Assembly: GCF_013213835.1 (NCBI RefSeq)
Contig: NZ_JABSSU010000006.1
Location: 62,001 to 126,000, forward strand
Source: Winogradskyella sp.
GTDB taxonomy: Bacteria; Bacteroidota; Bacteroidia; Flavobacteriales; Flavobacteriaceae
DNA length: 64,000 bases
Direction: 5' to 3'
Program-made: the position numbers and the translations under genes
In this document: positions 18,597 through 27,613 of the stretch, in pieces
Layout of the letters: each line of letters begins with the position of its first letter
How positions within the stretch are numbered: position 1 is the stretch's first letter
The notes under the pieces: generated by a model
Told to the model about the DNA's origin: nothing
Databases searched by the model: none
Seen by the model: only the letters and a program-made list of their open reading frames with translations

Positions 18597-19685
18597 TTAT
18601 TTAAAGTAGCTGAAGGATTCTCCATCTTCAATTTTTAATAGAGATTCGTAAATAAGTCTAATCACATTTTCAACATCTTCTTTATGAACCATTTCTACTG
18701 TGGTATGCATATACCTTAGCGGTAATGATATTAAAGCTGAAGCTACGCCACCATTACTGTAGGCAAATGCATCTGTATCTGTGCCAGTTGCCCTTGATAA
18801 TGCAGCACGCTGAAAAGGAATTTTCTTTTCTTCAGCAGTATCGGTTATTAAATCTCTTAATTTTTGTTGTACTGCAGGTGCATAGGCAACCACTGGTCCT
18901 TTACCAATTTCTGCATAACCTTGAACTTTTTGATCAATCATTGGCGTTGTAGTATCATGAGTTACATCTGTAACTATAGCCACATTTGGTTTAATGGTTT
19001 CAGTAATCATTTCAGCACCTCTTAAACCAATTTCTTCTTGTACAGAGTTTGTAATATATAATCCAAAAGGAAGTTTCTTTTTATTTTCATGAAGAAGTCT
19101 TGCTACTTCAGCAATCATAAATCCACCCATTCTATTATCTAAGGCTCTACAGACAAATTTATCACCATTAAGAATATGGAATTCATCTGGATAAGTAATA
19201 ACACAACCGACATGTACGCCCATTTTTTCAACTTCGACTTTATCTTTAGCGCCTATATCAATACAAATATTACTAGGTTTTGGCGGCTCTTCTTTTACAC
19301 GACTTCTAGTATGTATAGCTGGCCAACCAAATACACCTTTTACAATACCTTTTTTAGTATGTATATTTACAATCTTACTTGGCGCTATTTGATGATCACT
19401 ACCACCATTTCTTATGACATACAATAATCCGTTATCTGATATATAATTAACATACCAGGAAATTTCATCAGCATGTCCTTCTATGACCACCTTATATTTA
19501 GCTTTAGGATTTATAACAGCAACAGCAGTTCCGTATGTGTCGGTAATAAAATCGTCTACATATGGTTTTAGGTAATCCATCCATATCTTTTGTCCTTCCC
19601 ATTCGTATCCTGTTGGAGAAGCATTATTGAGATATTTTTCTAAAAAGCTCATAGACTTTTTAGTCAGTAATTGTTTTTTTGCCAT
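18597..19685 (-). CDS. M42-family metallopeptidase (glutamyl aminopeptidase/FrvX-like)
   Basis: The 362-residue cytosolic peptidase has the di-zinc ligands of the family: H71 (EGHADEI), D183 (ALDNRMGG), E217/E218 (QEEIGLRGA), D240 and H327 (YMHTTVEMV). M42 enzymes form tetrahedral dodecamers that trim peptides from the N-terminus. The substrate range cannot be read from sequence. It is divergent from the DUF4294 gene. The start MAKKQLLTKKSM is taken as the first ATG; an internal ATG at residue 12 is possible. Confidence 0.93.
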   Translation of the reverse strand: MAKKQLLTKKSMSFLEKYLNNASPTGYEWEGQKIWMDYLKPYVDDFITDTYGTAVAVINPKAKYKVVIEGHADEISWYVNYISDNGLLYVIRNGGSDHQIAPSKIVNIHTKKGIVKGVFGWPAIHTRSRVKEEPPKPSNICIDIGAKDKVEVEKMGVHVGCVITYPDEFHILNGDKFVCRALDNRMGGFMIAEVARLLHENKKKLPFGLYITNSVQEEIGLRGAEMITETIKPNVAIVTDVTHDTTTPMIDQKVQGYAEIGKGPVVAYAPAVQQKLRDLITDTAEEKKIPFQRAALSRATGTDTDAFAYSNGGVASALISLPLRYMHTTVEMVHKEDVENVIRLIYESLLKIEDGESFSYFK

Positions 19686-19752
19686 TAGTAAAAAATTTCC
19701 TTAAAAATAATAATATTAATAGGAAATAATGGTTAAAGGAGGTATTAATTCT

Positions 19753-19760
19753 TAATTTTG
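19753..19760 (+). promoter_or_regulatory. -7 element for the DUF4294-HlyIII pair
   Basis: TAATTTTG fits TAnnTTTG and lies 49 bp upstream of the DUF4294 ATG. Confidence 0.5.
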
Positions 19761-19809
19761 AAAGGTCTATAAGTAATGCTTTGGAACGATTTTAGTTAAC
19801 ACTATTATT

Positions 19810-20499
19810 ATGAGATTTATATCATGTATTTTACTATTGATAACCGCTAGTATATATGCTCAAGAGAAACCCGTTGAGCAAGATACTACAATGGTTAAGT
19901 ATATGTATATAGAAGGTGATTCTATTCCTGTGACTGAGATAGAATTAGATGAGGTATTTATGATGCCAAATCTAAATTTTAAAGATAAAGATGCGAGAGT
20001 AAGGTATATTATTCTAAGAAGAAAAACACATAAAGTATACCCTTACGCTAAGCTTGCCGCAGAGCGACTAGAGGAATTACAAAAACGATTAGATAAACTT
20101 GAACGTAAACGAGATAAGAAAAAGTATGCCAAGGTCATTCAGAAATATATAGAAGAAGAGTTTTCTGCAGAGTTGAAGAAGTTGACAAGGACAGAAGGCC
20201 AAATACTTATAAAACTTATTCATCGACAAACCGGAAAAACCACCTTTGAGTTAATTAAAGAATTACGAAATGGGTGGAGAGCATTTTGGTTTAATAATAC
20301 GGCAAGTTTATTTGACATATCACTCAAAAGAGAATTTAATCCCTTAGAAGTAGAGGAAGATTATCTTATTGAAGATATTTTATTACGCGCTTTTCAAAAT
20401 GGAATTTTAGATAAACAATTACCAGCTTTTGATATTGATTATTATGCTTGTGTAGATAAATGGTCAGGTAAAGCTAATACTTCAGAAACCAAACAATAG
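19810..20499 (+). CDS. DUF4294 exported protein
   Basis: The 229-residue protein has an N-terminal signal peptide (FISCILLLITASIYAQ), so it should be periplasmic or outer-membrane associated. The mature part has a charged coiled-coil segment (LAAERLEELQKRLDKLERK, about residues 80-105) and a C-terminal GWRAFWFNNTASLFDISLK segment typical of the Bacteroidota-specific DUF4294 family. Function is unknown. It stands divergent from the M42 peptidase and is immediately followed by the HlyIII gene with no intervening base. Confidence 0.82.
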   Translation: MRFISCILLLITASIYAQEKPVEQDTTMVKYMYIEGDSIPVTEIELDEVFMMPNLNFKDKDARVRYIILRRKTHKVYPYAKLAAERLEELQKRLDKLERKRDKKKYAKVIQKYIEEEFSAELKKLTRTEGQILIKLIHRQTGKTTFELIKELRNGWRAFWFNNTASLFDISLKREFNPLEVEEDYLIEDILLRAFQNGILDKQLPAFDIDYYACVDKWSGKANTSETKQ

Positions 20500-21129
20500 A
20501 TGCGCACACAAACAAAACATGAAGAATTTTTAAACGCCTGGTCTCATGGCATTGGTGCAGCTTTAGGTATTGCAGCACTTGTATTATTAGTACTGTATTC
20601 AGACAATGATTCTAAACCTTGGAGTTTGATGAGTTCTATTATATATGGAATTTCAATTATTATATTGTTTATGGCTTCTACATTTTACCATGCTGTAAAG
20701 GGAGAGAAACGTAAACATTATTTTAGGGTTGTAGACCACATTAGTATATACCTTCTTATTGCCGGAACATATACTCCTGTATTACTTGTGCTTTTAACAG
20801 ACAGTTTGGGTTGGGTGTTGTTCTGGGTTGTTTGGGGCATCGCGGCGTTCGGCACACTTTTAAAACTATTTTTTACAGGTAAATTTGAGATATTTTCAAC
20901 ACTGTTATATTTAGTAATGGGTTGGCTTATTGTATTTGACTATACAAACACAGCTAATGCTTTAGGAACAGATGGTGTATTTTGGTTATTTGCTGGTGGC
21001 TTGTTTTATACAGTAGGCATCGTATTCTACGTGATTGAACGTATACCTTATAATCATGTGATATGGCACTTTTTTGTATTAGGTGGTGCTATTTGTCATT
21101 TTTTCATGATTTTTAATCATGTGATTTAG
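20500..21129 (+). CDS. Hemolysin III/PAQR-family membrane protein (TrhA-like)
   Basis: The 209-residue protein has seven membrane segments. It carries the HlyIII/PAQR signatures: NAWSHGIGAALG near the N-terminus, STFYHAVKG and FRVVDHISIYLLIAG in the middle, and HVIWHFFVLGGAICHFF at the end. The conserved His, Asp and Ser residues would bind zinc in the ceramidase-like superfamily. Bacterial members have been linked to membrane-energetics homeostasis, and the haemolysin name should not be taken as evidence of toxicity. It starts at the base after the DUF4294 stop, so it is co-transcribed. Confidence 0.9.
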   Translation: MRTQTKHEEFLNAWSHGIGAALGIAALVLLVLYSDNDSKPWSLMSSIIYGISIIILFMASTFYHAVKGEKRKHYFRVVDHISIYLLIAGTYTPVLLVLLTDSLGWVLFWVVWGIAAFGTLLKLFFTGKFEIFSTLLYLVMGWLIVFDYTNTANALGTDGVFWLFAGGLFYTVGIVFYVIERIPYNHVIWHFFVLGGAICHFFMIFNHVI

Positions 21130-21138
21130 AAAAAGACT

Positions 21139-21465
21139 TTATTCAAGATTACTACTTCCTATTTGGTCAATCTCATTTACAGGTTTATTTCTTTCCCAAT
21201 TTTTTTCAAGCTGTTTATAAAGAATATAACAACTAAGTATTCCAAAAGGAATCATTAATAGTCCTAGAAGCATTTCATTCATGTTTTCTAAAGTGTCAGG
21301 TGCTGTTAGCCCTAAAATAATTCCAATTAAAGCACCAAAAAAGAATGTTCCAGCATAATATACTACTATACCTAAAATTGCAAAGCCCCATTTATTTTTA
21401 TCATATTCTTCTGCTAATTTGTAAAAGTATTTACCTAACCAATAAAGAAAAATAATTGATAACAT
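21139..21465 (-). CDS. Small conserved membrane protein of unknown function
   Basis: The 108-residue protein has an N-terminal amphipathic or hydrophobic stretch (LSIIFLYWLGKYFYKL) and two clear membrane helices around residues 27-52 and 66-88. A polar tail ends KPVNEIDQIGSS. No domain is recognised. It is convergent with HlyIII (9 bp apart) and lies 58 bp downstream of the DUF4268 gene in the same direction, so it may be the last gene of that operon. Confidence 0.65.
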   Translation of the reverse strand: MLSIIFLYWLGKYFYKLAEEYDKNKWGFAILGIVVYYAGTFFFGALIGIILGLTAPDTLENMNEMLLGLLMIPFGILSCYILYKQLEKNWERNKPVNEIDQIGSSNLE

Positions 21466-21523
21466 TTATTAAAAGTTTAAATTTGATATGAACAATAAAA
21501 GTAAGTAAAAACAAGTAATATTT

Positions 21524-21952
21524 TTAACCTTTTATAATATCCTTGTATTCCTCAAAAAACCCTTCAAACAAGGTCATATTGATATTAAAGAATTCCATAA
21601 CATCACGCCAAGTATTTTTATTATGTATAGATACTTTCTGCTCTAGTGGAAGATATATACGAGAGATCTCTTTGCCGTTCTCTAAATAGAATTCTTCTTC
21701 ATAAATAACATCAGATAGATATTCAGAAGTAAGGATTCCTTTTAAGGCTACAAGCTTTTCCCAGCAATTAATTCGGTTTTCTAAATCGTCTTCGAGGACT
21801 AAAGCTATTAATGCTGATTTGGTGTCAAAATGAAACTTGAAGGATAAGCCTTTAATTTTAGTATTATATAACAGCCATTTTTTTGGAAAAGATTTTCCAA
21901 AACTCGTCCAAAATTCTTGTCGTAATAATCTACTTTCTTCTCTGCTAAACAT
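21524..21952 (-). CDS. DUF4268 domain protein
   Basis: The 142-residue soluble protein opens with FSREESRLLRQEFWTSFGKSF and continues GLSFKFHFDTKSALIALVLE, the pattern of DUF4268, a domain related to the C-terminal parts of some restriction or nuclease-like proteins. No catalytic motif is evident. Its ATG overlaps the stop of the ZIP transporter by one base (TAATG), so it is translated from the same transcript. A role linked to the transporter or methyltransferase is not established. Confidence 0.75.
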   Translation of the reverse strand: MFSREESRLLRQEFWTSFGKSFPKKWLLYNTKIKGLSFKFHFDTKSALIALVLEDDLENRINCWEKLVALKGILTSEYLSDVIYEEEFYLENGKEISRIYLPLEQKVSIHNKNTWRDVMEFFNINMTLFEGFFEEYKDIIKG

Positions 21953-22626
21953 TATATAAAATATGCTATTCCTGTACCTAAGATAATCGAAATAAGTTTA
22001 GAAAGATTAAACTTATGACCTTCAGTGCTCTCAAATAGTATTGTGGTAGAAATATGTAAAAATATACCTATTACTATGGCATTTATCATGGTAATATCTT
22101 GGCTATGAATCTCAGCATTATTAGATATAAAAGTACCCAACGGTGTCATCATAGCAAAAAGCACCAAGAATGCTGTGATCTGGAGTGTGCTAAATTTAGA
22201 TTGAAATAAAAAGGCACTTATCAGCGCTGCAATTGGTATTTTATGGATAAGTACTCCATATACCATATGATTATGCTCATGAATAGGGAATCCTTCTAAA
22301 AAACTATGGATACATAAACTGATAAAAAGCAACCAAGGAAACTTTGTAGTTTCTTCATTATGATGTACGTGTCCATGCTCTGCACCTTGTGATAAAAACT
22401 CTAAAATAATCTGAAGTAAAATACCGCACATTATAAGAAGTCCTGTTGTGCGTCCATCTAAATGCTCGTAAACTTCTGCTAATAACTCAAAAATTGTTAA
22501 TGACAATAAAAATGCACCACTAAACGATAGTAAAAGTTTAGTGCCTATATTCTTTTGTTTTTTTATGAGTAACGCAATTATGACACCAACAACAATGGCT
22601 AGTATTGGAAGTAAATACAGATTCAT
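21952..22626 (-). CDS. ZIP-family metal transporter
   Basis: The 224-residue protein has about eight membrane segments. The variable histidine loop is visible as EHGHVHHNEE (about residues 81-90), and the intramembrane metal site is in SLCIHSFLEGFPI followed by HKIPIAALISA. These features fit ZIP transporters that bring zinc or other divalent metals into the cytoplasm. It lies 2 bp after the methyltransferase and overlaps DUF4268 by one base. No palindrome like that of the merC/fur region was found at this operon. Confidence 0.9.
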   Translation of the reverse strand: MNLYLLPILAIVVGVIIALLIKKQKNIGTKLLLSFSGAFLLSLTIFELLAEVYEHLDGRTTGLLIMCGILLQIILEFLSQGAEHGHVHHNEETTKFPWLLFISLCIHSFLEGFPIHEHNHMVYGVLIHKIPIAALISAFLFQSKFSTLQITAFLVLFAMMTPLGTFISNNAEIHSQDITMINAIVIGIFLHISTTILFESTEGHKFNLSKLISIILGTGIAYFI

Positions 22627-22628
22627 AA

Positions 22629-23360
22629 TTATTTAAAAATCATAATTAATCGCTCAGAGTTATTAGGATAGAATTTCCGCAACTTATAATCACCAAAAAC
22701 ATCTAATAAATATACACCAGCTTGTGCAAACATGTCTTCAAAATCTTTTAGAGTAAATGCTCTTACACGTTCTTGATATTTGTGTGATGCACCATCTATT
22801 TCAAATGCTATGTCTTTGACGATGTAACCATTTTTGACACTACGTTTTTGATAAAAATCTATACCTTCAACATGTTTAACATCTTCAGCAACTAAATTAT
22901 CTATAACATACTCTGCATTCATGAAGTCTATAACGCCAAACCCAAATTCATTTAAAGCGGTTTTTATAGATTTTATGGTTTCTAGATTACAAGATTCATC
23001 CTCAAAATATCCAAAACTTGTAAAGAGATTAAAAACAGCATCAAATTGTTCTGGATATGGTTTGCTCATATCGTGAACTTTGAATTTCAAGAGTTCATTT
23101 TCAAATTGACTAGCATGCTTTATACTCTGTTCAGATAAATCCACACCAATCACATCGTAACCTAAAGAATTAAGGTAGATAGAATGTCTGCCTTTTCCGC
23201 AAGCGAGGTCTAGTATTTTACCTTTCTGAGGAATATTTAGATAATTAGTAAGATTATCCATAAATACTTGGGCTTCATAATAATCTCTGTCTTTATATAA
23301 AATGTGGTAGTAAGGTGTGTCAAACCAAGAGGCGTACCACTCTTTCTTCAATTTGGTCAT
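22629..23360 (-). CDS. Class I SAM-dependent methyltransferase
   Basis: The 243-residue protein has motif I LDLACGKGRHSIYL (about 50-63), an acidic motif II strand IGVDLS and motif FDAVFNLFTSFGYFE. It lacks a recognisable substrate domain, so the acceptor is unknown. It starts the operon methyltransferase-ZIP-DUF4268. Its start is set by ATG 23360, with a -7 element TATTTTTG on the minus strand at 23377-23384, only two bases from the divergent -7 element of the THUMP gene. Confidence 0.85.
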   Translation of the reverse strand: MTKLKKEWYASWFDTPYYHILYKDRDYYEAQVFMDNLTNYLNIPQKGKILDLACGKGRHSIYLNSLGYDVIGVDLSEQSIKHASQFENELLKFKVHDMSKPYPEQFDAVFNLFTSFGYFEDESCNLETIKSIKTALNEFGFGVIDFMNAEYVIDNLVAEDVKHVEGIDFYQKRSVKNGYIVKDIAFEIDGASHKYQERVRAFTLKDFEDMFAQAGVYLLDVFGDYKLRKFYPNNSERLIMIFK

Positions 23361-23376
23361 AATGTTAAATGTCCTG

Positions 23377-23394
23377 CAAAAATAGTTAAATTTG
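23377..23394. promoter_or_regulatory. Back-to-back divergent -7 elements
   Basis: The sequence CAAAAATAGTTAAATTTG contains a minus-strand TATTTTTG and a plus-strand TAAATTTG separated by two bases. Each fits TAnnTTTG. They would drive the methyltransferase operon leftwards and the THUMP gene rightwards, and two polymerases could not occupy both at once. Confidence 0.6.
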
Positions 23395-23485
23395 GCATCT
23401 AATTACAGGTACTGTATTTTGAATTTAAGACATAGTCGTTTCTACTTGTAATTAATTTCAAATTAATAATTAGTTCTCCCAACAT

Positions 23486-24643
23486 ATGGATGATAATTTT
23501 AAAATGGTTGCCAAAACACTTTTTGGTTTTGAAGACATCTTAGCGAAAGAGTTGAAACAGCTCGGTGCAATGGATGTGGTAAAAGGTGTTAGGAACGTCA
23601 GTTTTGTCGGCGATAAAGGTTTTATGTATAAAGCCAATTTGGGTCTAAGAACTGCAATAAAAATTTTGAAGCCAATTAAGTCTTTCAGAGTTGTAAGAGA
23701 AGATGACCTTTACAAAAATGTAAAGCAAATTAAATGGGAGCGTTACTTGAAACCAACTGGTTCTTTGGCAGTTGATGCCACTGTTCATCATAGTGTTTTC
23801 ACGCATTCAAAATATACAGCATTAAAAGCTAAAGATGCAATTGTAGACCGTTTTAGAGAAAATAATGGAGAACGACCAAACGTAGATTTGCGTTTTCCCG
23901 ATTTAAAGATAAACGTACATATAGATAGACAACGCTGTACGATTTCTTTAGATACGTCTGGTGAATCGTTACATCGTAGAGGTTATAAAATCGCCACTAA
24001 TATTGCTCCAATTAGCGAAGTGCTTGCTGCTGGTCTCATAATGATGAGTGGGTGGGATGGACAATCGGACTTTATGGACCCAATGTGTGGAAGTGGAACA
24101 ATGCTTGCTGAAGCCGCAATGATTGCATGTAATATTCCACCAAATTTGATGCGAAAAGAGTTTGCTTTTGAGCGTTGGGAAGATTGGGATGTTGATTTAT
24201 TTGAAAAAATTGAAGAATCACTTTTAAAGAAAACAAGAGATTTTCATCATAAGATTATAGGTTATGATAAATCTCCTTCCGCAGTAAGAAAAGCCAAAGA
24301 AAATGTAAAAAATGCACATTTAGATGAGTTTATACATGTGCAACATGAAGATTTCTTTAAAACCAGAAAAGCTGGAACAAATAAACTACATATGGTGTTT
24401 AATCCACCTTATGGTGAGCGTTTAGATCAATTAAATGTTGAAGAATTTTACGGTAATATTGGAAATACTTTAAAACATGGTTATCCTAATACCGATGCGT
24501 GGTTAATAACTTCTAACTTGGAAGCTTTAAAGTTTATTGGACTAAGACCTTCTCGTAAAATAAAAGTCTTTAATGCGAAATTAGAATCGCGTTTGGTGAA
24601 ATACGAAATGTATGAAGGCAGCAAAAAAGCGAAAAAAAACTAA
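23486..24643 (+). CDS. THUMP-domain 23S rRNA (guanine-N2)-methyltransferase, RlmL-type
   Basis: The 385-residue protein starts with a ferredoxin-like and THUMP RNA-binding region (residues about 1-155), then a UPF0020/RlmL-type methyltransferase domain with FMDPMCGSGTMLAEAA as motif I and the catalytic NPPYGERL motif (N-[DP]-PY type, for amino-group methylation). The family makes N2-methylguanosine in 23S rRNA; E. coli RlmL adds the RlmK domain, absent here. The exact rRNA position is inferred from family only. The gene ends 47 bp from the convergent outer membrane protein gene. Confidence 0.9.
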   Translation: MDDNFKMVAKTLFGFEDILAKELKQLGAMDVVKGVRNVSFVGDKGFMYKANLGLRTAIKILKPIKSFRVVREDDLYKNVKQIKWERYLKPTGSLAVDATVHHSVFTHSKYTALKAKDAIVDRFRENNGERPNVDLRFPDLKINVHIDRQRCTISLDTSGESLHRRGYKIATNIAPISEVLAAGLIMMSGWDGQSDFMDPMCGSGTMLAEAAMIACNIPPNLMRKEFAFERWEDWDVDLFEKIEESLLKKTRDFHHKIIGYDKSPSAVRKAKENVKNAHLDEFIHVQHEDFFKTRKAGTNKLHMVFNPPYGERLDQLNVEEFYGNIGNTLKHGYPNTDAWLITSNLEALKFIGLRPSRKIKVFNAKLESRLVKYEMYEGSKKAKKN

Positions 24644-24670
24644 GTAGCCTGCAATAGCCAAGACTGCTTA
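24633..24670 (-). terminator. Terminator of the outer membrane barrel gene
   Basis: On the minus strand TAAGCAG pairs with CTACTTA (one G-U pair) over a 16-nt loop and is followed by a long T-run inside the tail of the THUMP gene. Confidence 0.5.
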
Positions 24671-24690
24671 ATTTAGAAACTAATTGAATA

Positions 24691-25323
24691 TTAAAATCTT
24701 AAGCCAAACATTAAACCGATAGTGTTTAACGTAGTTATGCGTTGTTCATCGTTCAGTGAAACATTATTTTCTGTTTCAAATTTATTAAAATCAGATTGTG
24801 TTGAAACGTTAAGTCCAACTGTCCAATTGTCTGAGACTTCATAACCGAAACCAAAATAGCCTTGAAAACCAAAGGTCCAGCCACCGAAAACGTCTTCCTC
24901 TGTAGTTAAAAGGTATCTGTATTCATCATTGATAATGGTCTGTCCATAAAAACCTGCTGAAATCGTTAAGCTAAATTTGTCACCAATATTTTTGTTAGAT
25001 CTTATCATTAAAGGAATTTTCAAAAGATCACGTTCATGATAAAAGTTTCCATTACTGTTAAAACCATTTCCACTAAGTTGTAAGAATCCTAAACCTGTTG
25101 ATAATCCAAAAGCTTCAGAAAAATTGTAGGTGATATGAGCTTCGCCGACGTTTGCATTAAGATCGTAATTAGGTTCGTTATCATTTTCAACCTTTCCATA
25201 ACCAATTCCTGTCACCAATGTTAAATCAAATCGATTAAAATCGTTTGTGGTGTCATCTTGAGCAATTCCTTGAGTGTTAAAGATTAATGAAAATACTATA
25301 ATAATTGCATACTTTAACTTCAT
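24691..25323 (-). CDS. Outer membrane beta-barrel protein (porin family)
   Basis: The 210-residue protein has a signal peptide (KLKYAIIIVFSLIFNTQGIAQ) followed by alternating amphipathic strands: LTLVTGIGYG, FSLTISAGFYG, WTFGFQGYFGFGYEV and the closing LNTIGLMFGLRF with a terminal Phe. This fits the small 8-10-strand OmpA/OprF-like or 'outer membrane beta-barrel' family. No ligand or function can be assigned. It stands alone between the convergent THUMP gene and the LytTR operon. Confidence 0.8.
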   Translation of the reverse strand: MKLKYAIIIVFSLIFNTQGIAQDDTTNDFNRFDLTLVTGIGYGKVENDNEPNYDLNANVGEAHITYNFSEAFGLSTGLGFLQLSGNGFNSNGNFYHERDLLKIPLMIRSNKNIGDKFSLTISAGFYGQTIINDEYRYLLTTEEDVFGGWTFGFQGYFGFGYEVSDNWTVGLNVSTQSDFNKFETENNVSLNDEQRITTLNTIGLMFGLRF

Positions 25324-25389
25324 AAGATTTTTCTTATAAAGATAACTTACAACCTGAAAGTACGCCTGTAGTTTAATCTATTTTTAACA

Positions 25390-25866
25390 TTAGTTATGTA
25401 ATTCTTCTAATTGAATCGTGTAATCGTATTGAAGATCTTCATGAAGCCCTTTTATTTTTTTCTGAATAGAAACTATTTGGCGTTCGTATAAGTTGCTTAG
25501 TGTTCTGTTTCTATGTATTGAAGGATTAAGATCGTTCAATTGATCGCAGAAGTAGAGTAGTAATTCTACCTCGGTAGATTTCTCTAAAGAATAGCGACTA
25601 TAAACTCGTATTTGTCTGAGAATTTTTCTGATTGTTTTTTTCATGTAGAAATAACTGTCAGTATTTATACCATTAAAAAGTTCATCTAAAGAAGTTTTTA
25701 CACTCGCTACATAACCATCTTCATCATGAGCTTCAAATAGTAAATAGGTGAGAAGTGCCTTGTTTTCTTTTTTAAATTTACCTAATCTTAAACATAATTC
25801 TAATAGATCTTCTTTAGGAAGATGTTGCAATTCCTTTTTTATAGTAACAATAGATTCAATTTTCAT
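25390..25866 (-). CDS. Conserved protein of unknown function after the LytTR regulator
   Basis: The 158-residue, mostly helical, charged protein starts MKIESIVTIKKELQHLPKED and contains ELCLRLGKFKKENKALLTYLLF. It has no signal peptide, membrane segment or recognised domain. It begins 3 bp after the response regulator gene, so it belongs to the lipoprotein-LytS-LytTR operon. It may act with or be controlled by that two-component pair. I do not recognise its family with confidence. Confidence 0.6.
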   Translation of the reverse strand: MKIESIVTIKKELQHLPKEDLLELCLRLGKFKKENKALLTYLLFEAHDEDGYVASVKTSLDELFNGINTDSYFYMKKTIRKILRQIRVYSRYSLEKSTEVELLLYFCDQLNDLNPSIHRNRTLSNLYERQIVSIQKKIKGLHEDLQYDYTIQLEELHN

Positions 25867-25869
25867 AGA

Positions 25870-26562
25870 TCACGAATTTAGTGCTTTTAAAACTGACTGC
25901 TTATATGTTTGACCAATAGGAATTTTATACTCATTAATTTGTATTTGATTTCCATTTAATTGATCTAGTTGATGAAGATTAATACAGAAAGATTTATGGG
26001 TTCTTAAAAAGTAACTCGGTAAATTATCTATAAAACTTGAGAATGTGCTGTGCGTAATAATTGTTTTGTGTATAGTATGTATTTTAACATAATCACCATA
26101 AGCTTCAATGTACAGAATATCCTTTAAATGAACTTTATGCAGTGATTTGTTCTCTTTTAAAATTAAAAAACCTTTTTTAACTATGCTGTCTTCCTCAGAA
26201 CTAATAACCTTATTTATGGCTGTTAAAAATCTATTATAAGCTATAGGTTTAAGTAAATAATCAACTGCATTAACTTCAAAACCTTCAACCGCATATTGAG
26301 GATAGGCAGTAGTAAATATAACTCTAGGTGGGTTTTGTAATGATTTATAAAAATCTAAACCTGTTAGTTTTGGCATATTAATGTCCAAAAATATGAGATC
26401 AATATTTTGGTTGAGCTGTAAAAATTTAAAGGCTTCAAAAGCATTATTACAAACCTTCTTTAAGTCTAGTACAGGTGTCTCATTTATAAAATGTTTGAGA
26501 ACATTTTGCGATGAAGGTTCATCATCAATAATAATACACGAAATAGAGGGATTAGTTCTCAT
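25870..26562 (-). CDS. LytTR-type response regulator
   Basis: The 230-residue protein has a receiver domain (residues 1 to about 120) with acidic residue D13 and phosphoacceptor D60 (FLDINMP). A LytTR DNA-binding domain follows (about 140-230), with HKVHLKDILYIEAYGDYVKIHT and FLRTHKSFCINL. It overlaps the sensor kinase gene by 11 bp, showing coupled expression. LytTR regulators in this phylum usually bind promoters of a few target genes. The targets here are unknown, though the lipoprotein gene at the head of the operon is a reasonable candidate. Confidence 0.92.
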   Translation of the reverse strand: MRTNPSISCIIIDDEPSSQNVLKHFINETPVLDLKKVCNNAFEAFKFLQLNQNIDLIFLDINMPKLTGLDFYKSLQNPPRVIFTTAYPQYAVEGFEVNAVDYLLKPIAYNRFLTAINKVISSEEDSIVKKGFLILKENKSLHKVHLKDILYIEAYGDYVKIHTIHKTIITHSTFSSFIDNLPSYFLRTHKSFCINLHQLDQLNGNQIQINEYKIPIGQTYKQSVLKALNS

Positions 26563-27613
26563 TTTTTAAAGCTAAGTTTACCTGAAATATTTTACTTGTT
26601 TCATTAATTTCAAAATCATACCTACCTGGATAAACTAGGTCTAAATTAGTCTTTATATTCTGTATTCCAACACCAGAACGATCTTTATTATGTTGATTTT
26701 TAGTTTCACTTTTTGCATTCGTAATGCTAAAATTAAAATCCAATCCAGATTGCCATATTTTGATAGTAATGGCATGTGAAGCCTCATCGTCATAAATGCT
26801 GTGTTTATAACTATTTTCTATTAGTGGTAATAGAAGCATCGGATAAATTTTAAAAGTATCATCTTCTATTTCAATGTTAAGAGTAGTTACAGCTGTTTTT
26901 GTCCGATGACTTTGAAATGCTATATAGTTTTTTAATAGGTCTAATTCTTCTTTAAGACTTACACGCTCAGTGTTTGCGTCGTATATGACATAACGTAAAA
27001 TATCTGAAAGTTGCACAATAGCCTCAACTGTACCTTCTTTTTTTTCGAGAGCTAAAGCGTAAATAACATTTAGTGAATTGAATAAAAAATGTGGGTTTAT
27101 TTGTGATCTAAGCGCTTTTAGCTCTGTTTCAATTTTTAAATTTTTCTGCTTTAACGCATTGTTTTCAATTGTATTAAAATGAAACCAATCTTCAGCAAGT
27201 TTAATCAAAGTTGTAGCTGTAAGAAAAATGGTAAATACCAAGAATATATTAAATTCTGATAAATAAGAAATAAAAAAATAATTGTTAAACAATATATCTA
27301 ATAAAGGCTCTAATAGTAAAGAGCTCAAAAAAGCAAAAAAAATCAAATTTACTATAAAGCTAGTCGTATAATAGATATAATGTTCTTTCTGTAATAATCT
27401 AGGAATTAAAACATAGAAATTAACACATGTTGGTATTGCTAAAACTAACAAAAAACTAAGCGTATAAATTACATCTATTGTAATAGGTAATTTACCCTTA
27501 GAAAAAACAAATAAGAAAATAATAAATGCCAAAGACCACAGCAACACATTGAAGACTAATGGTCTGTGGAAGTTGGATCGTTTAAAGATAGCGTTAATAT
27601 TAAGGCTTTGCAT
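26552..27613 (-). CDS. LytS/YehU-type sensor histidine kinase
   Basis: The 353-residue protein has four membrane helices within residues 20-140, followed by a His_kinase (PF06580-type) domain. The phosphoacceptor is H175 in INPHFLFNSLN. The HATPase region shows PLIENSYKHSI and GVGIQNIKTNLDL. There is no periplasmic sensory domain of size, so the signal is probably sensed in the membrane or through a partner. It overlaps the upstream lipoprotein gene by 14 bp and the regulator gene by 11 bp, suggesting that the lipoprotein could be that partner. Confidence 0.92.
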   Translation of the reverse strand: MQSLNINAIFKRSNFHRPLVFNVLLWSLAFIIFLFVFSKGKLPITIDVIYTLSFLLVLAIPTCVNFYVLIPRLLQKEHYIYYTTSFIVNLIFFAFLSSLLLEPLLDILFNNYFFISYLSEFNIFLVFTIFLTATTLIKLAEDWFHFNTIENNALKQKNLKIETELKALRSQINPHFLFNSLNVIYALALEKKEGTVEAIVQLSDILRYVIYDANTERVSLKEELDLLKNYIAFQSHRTKTAVTTLNIEIEDDTFKIYPMLLLPLIENSYKHSIYDDEASHAITIKIWQSGLDFNFSITNAKSETKNQHNKDRSGVGIQNIKTNLDLVYPGRYDFEINETSKIFQVNLALKNEN

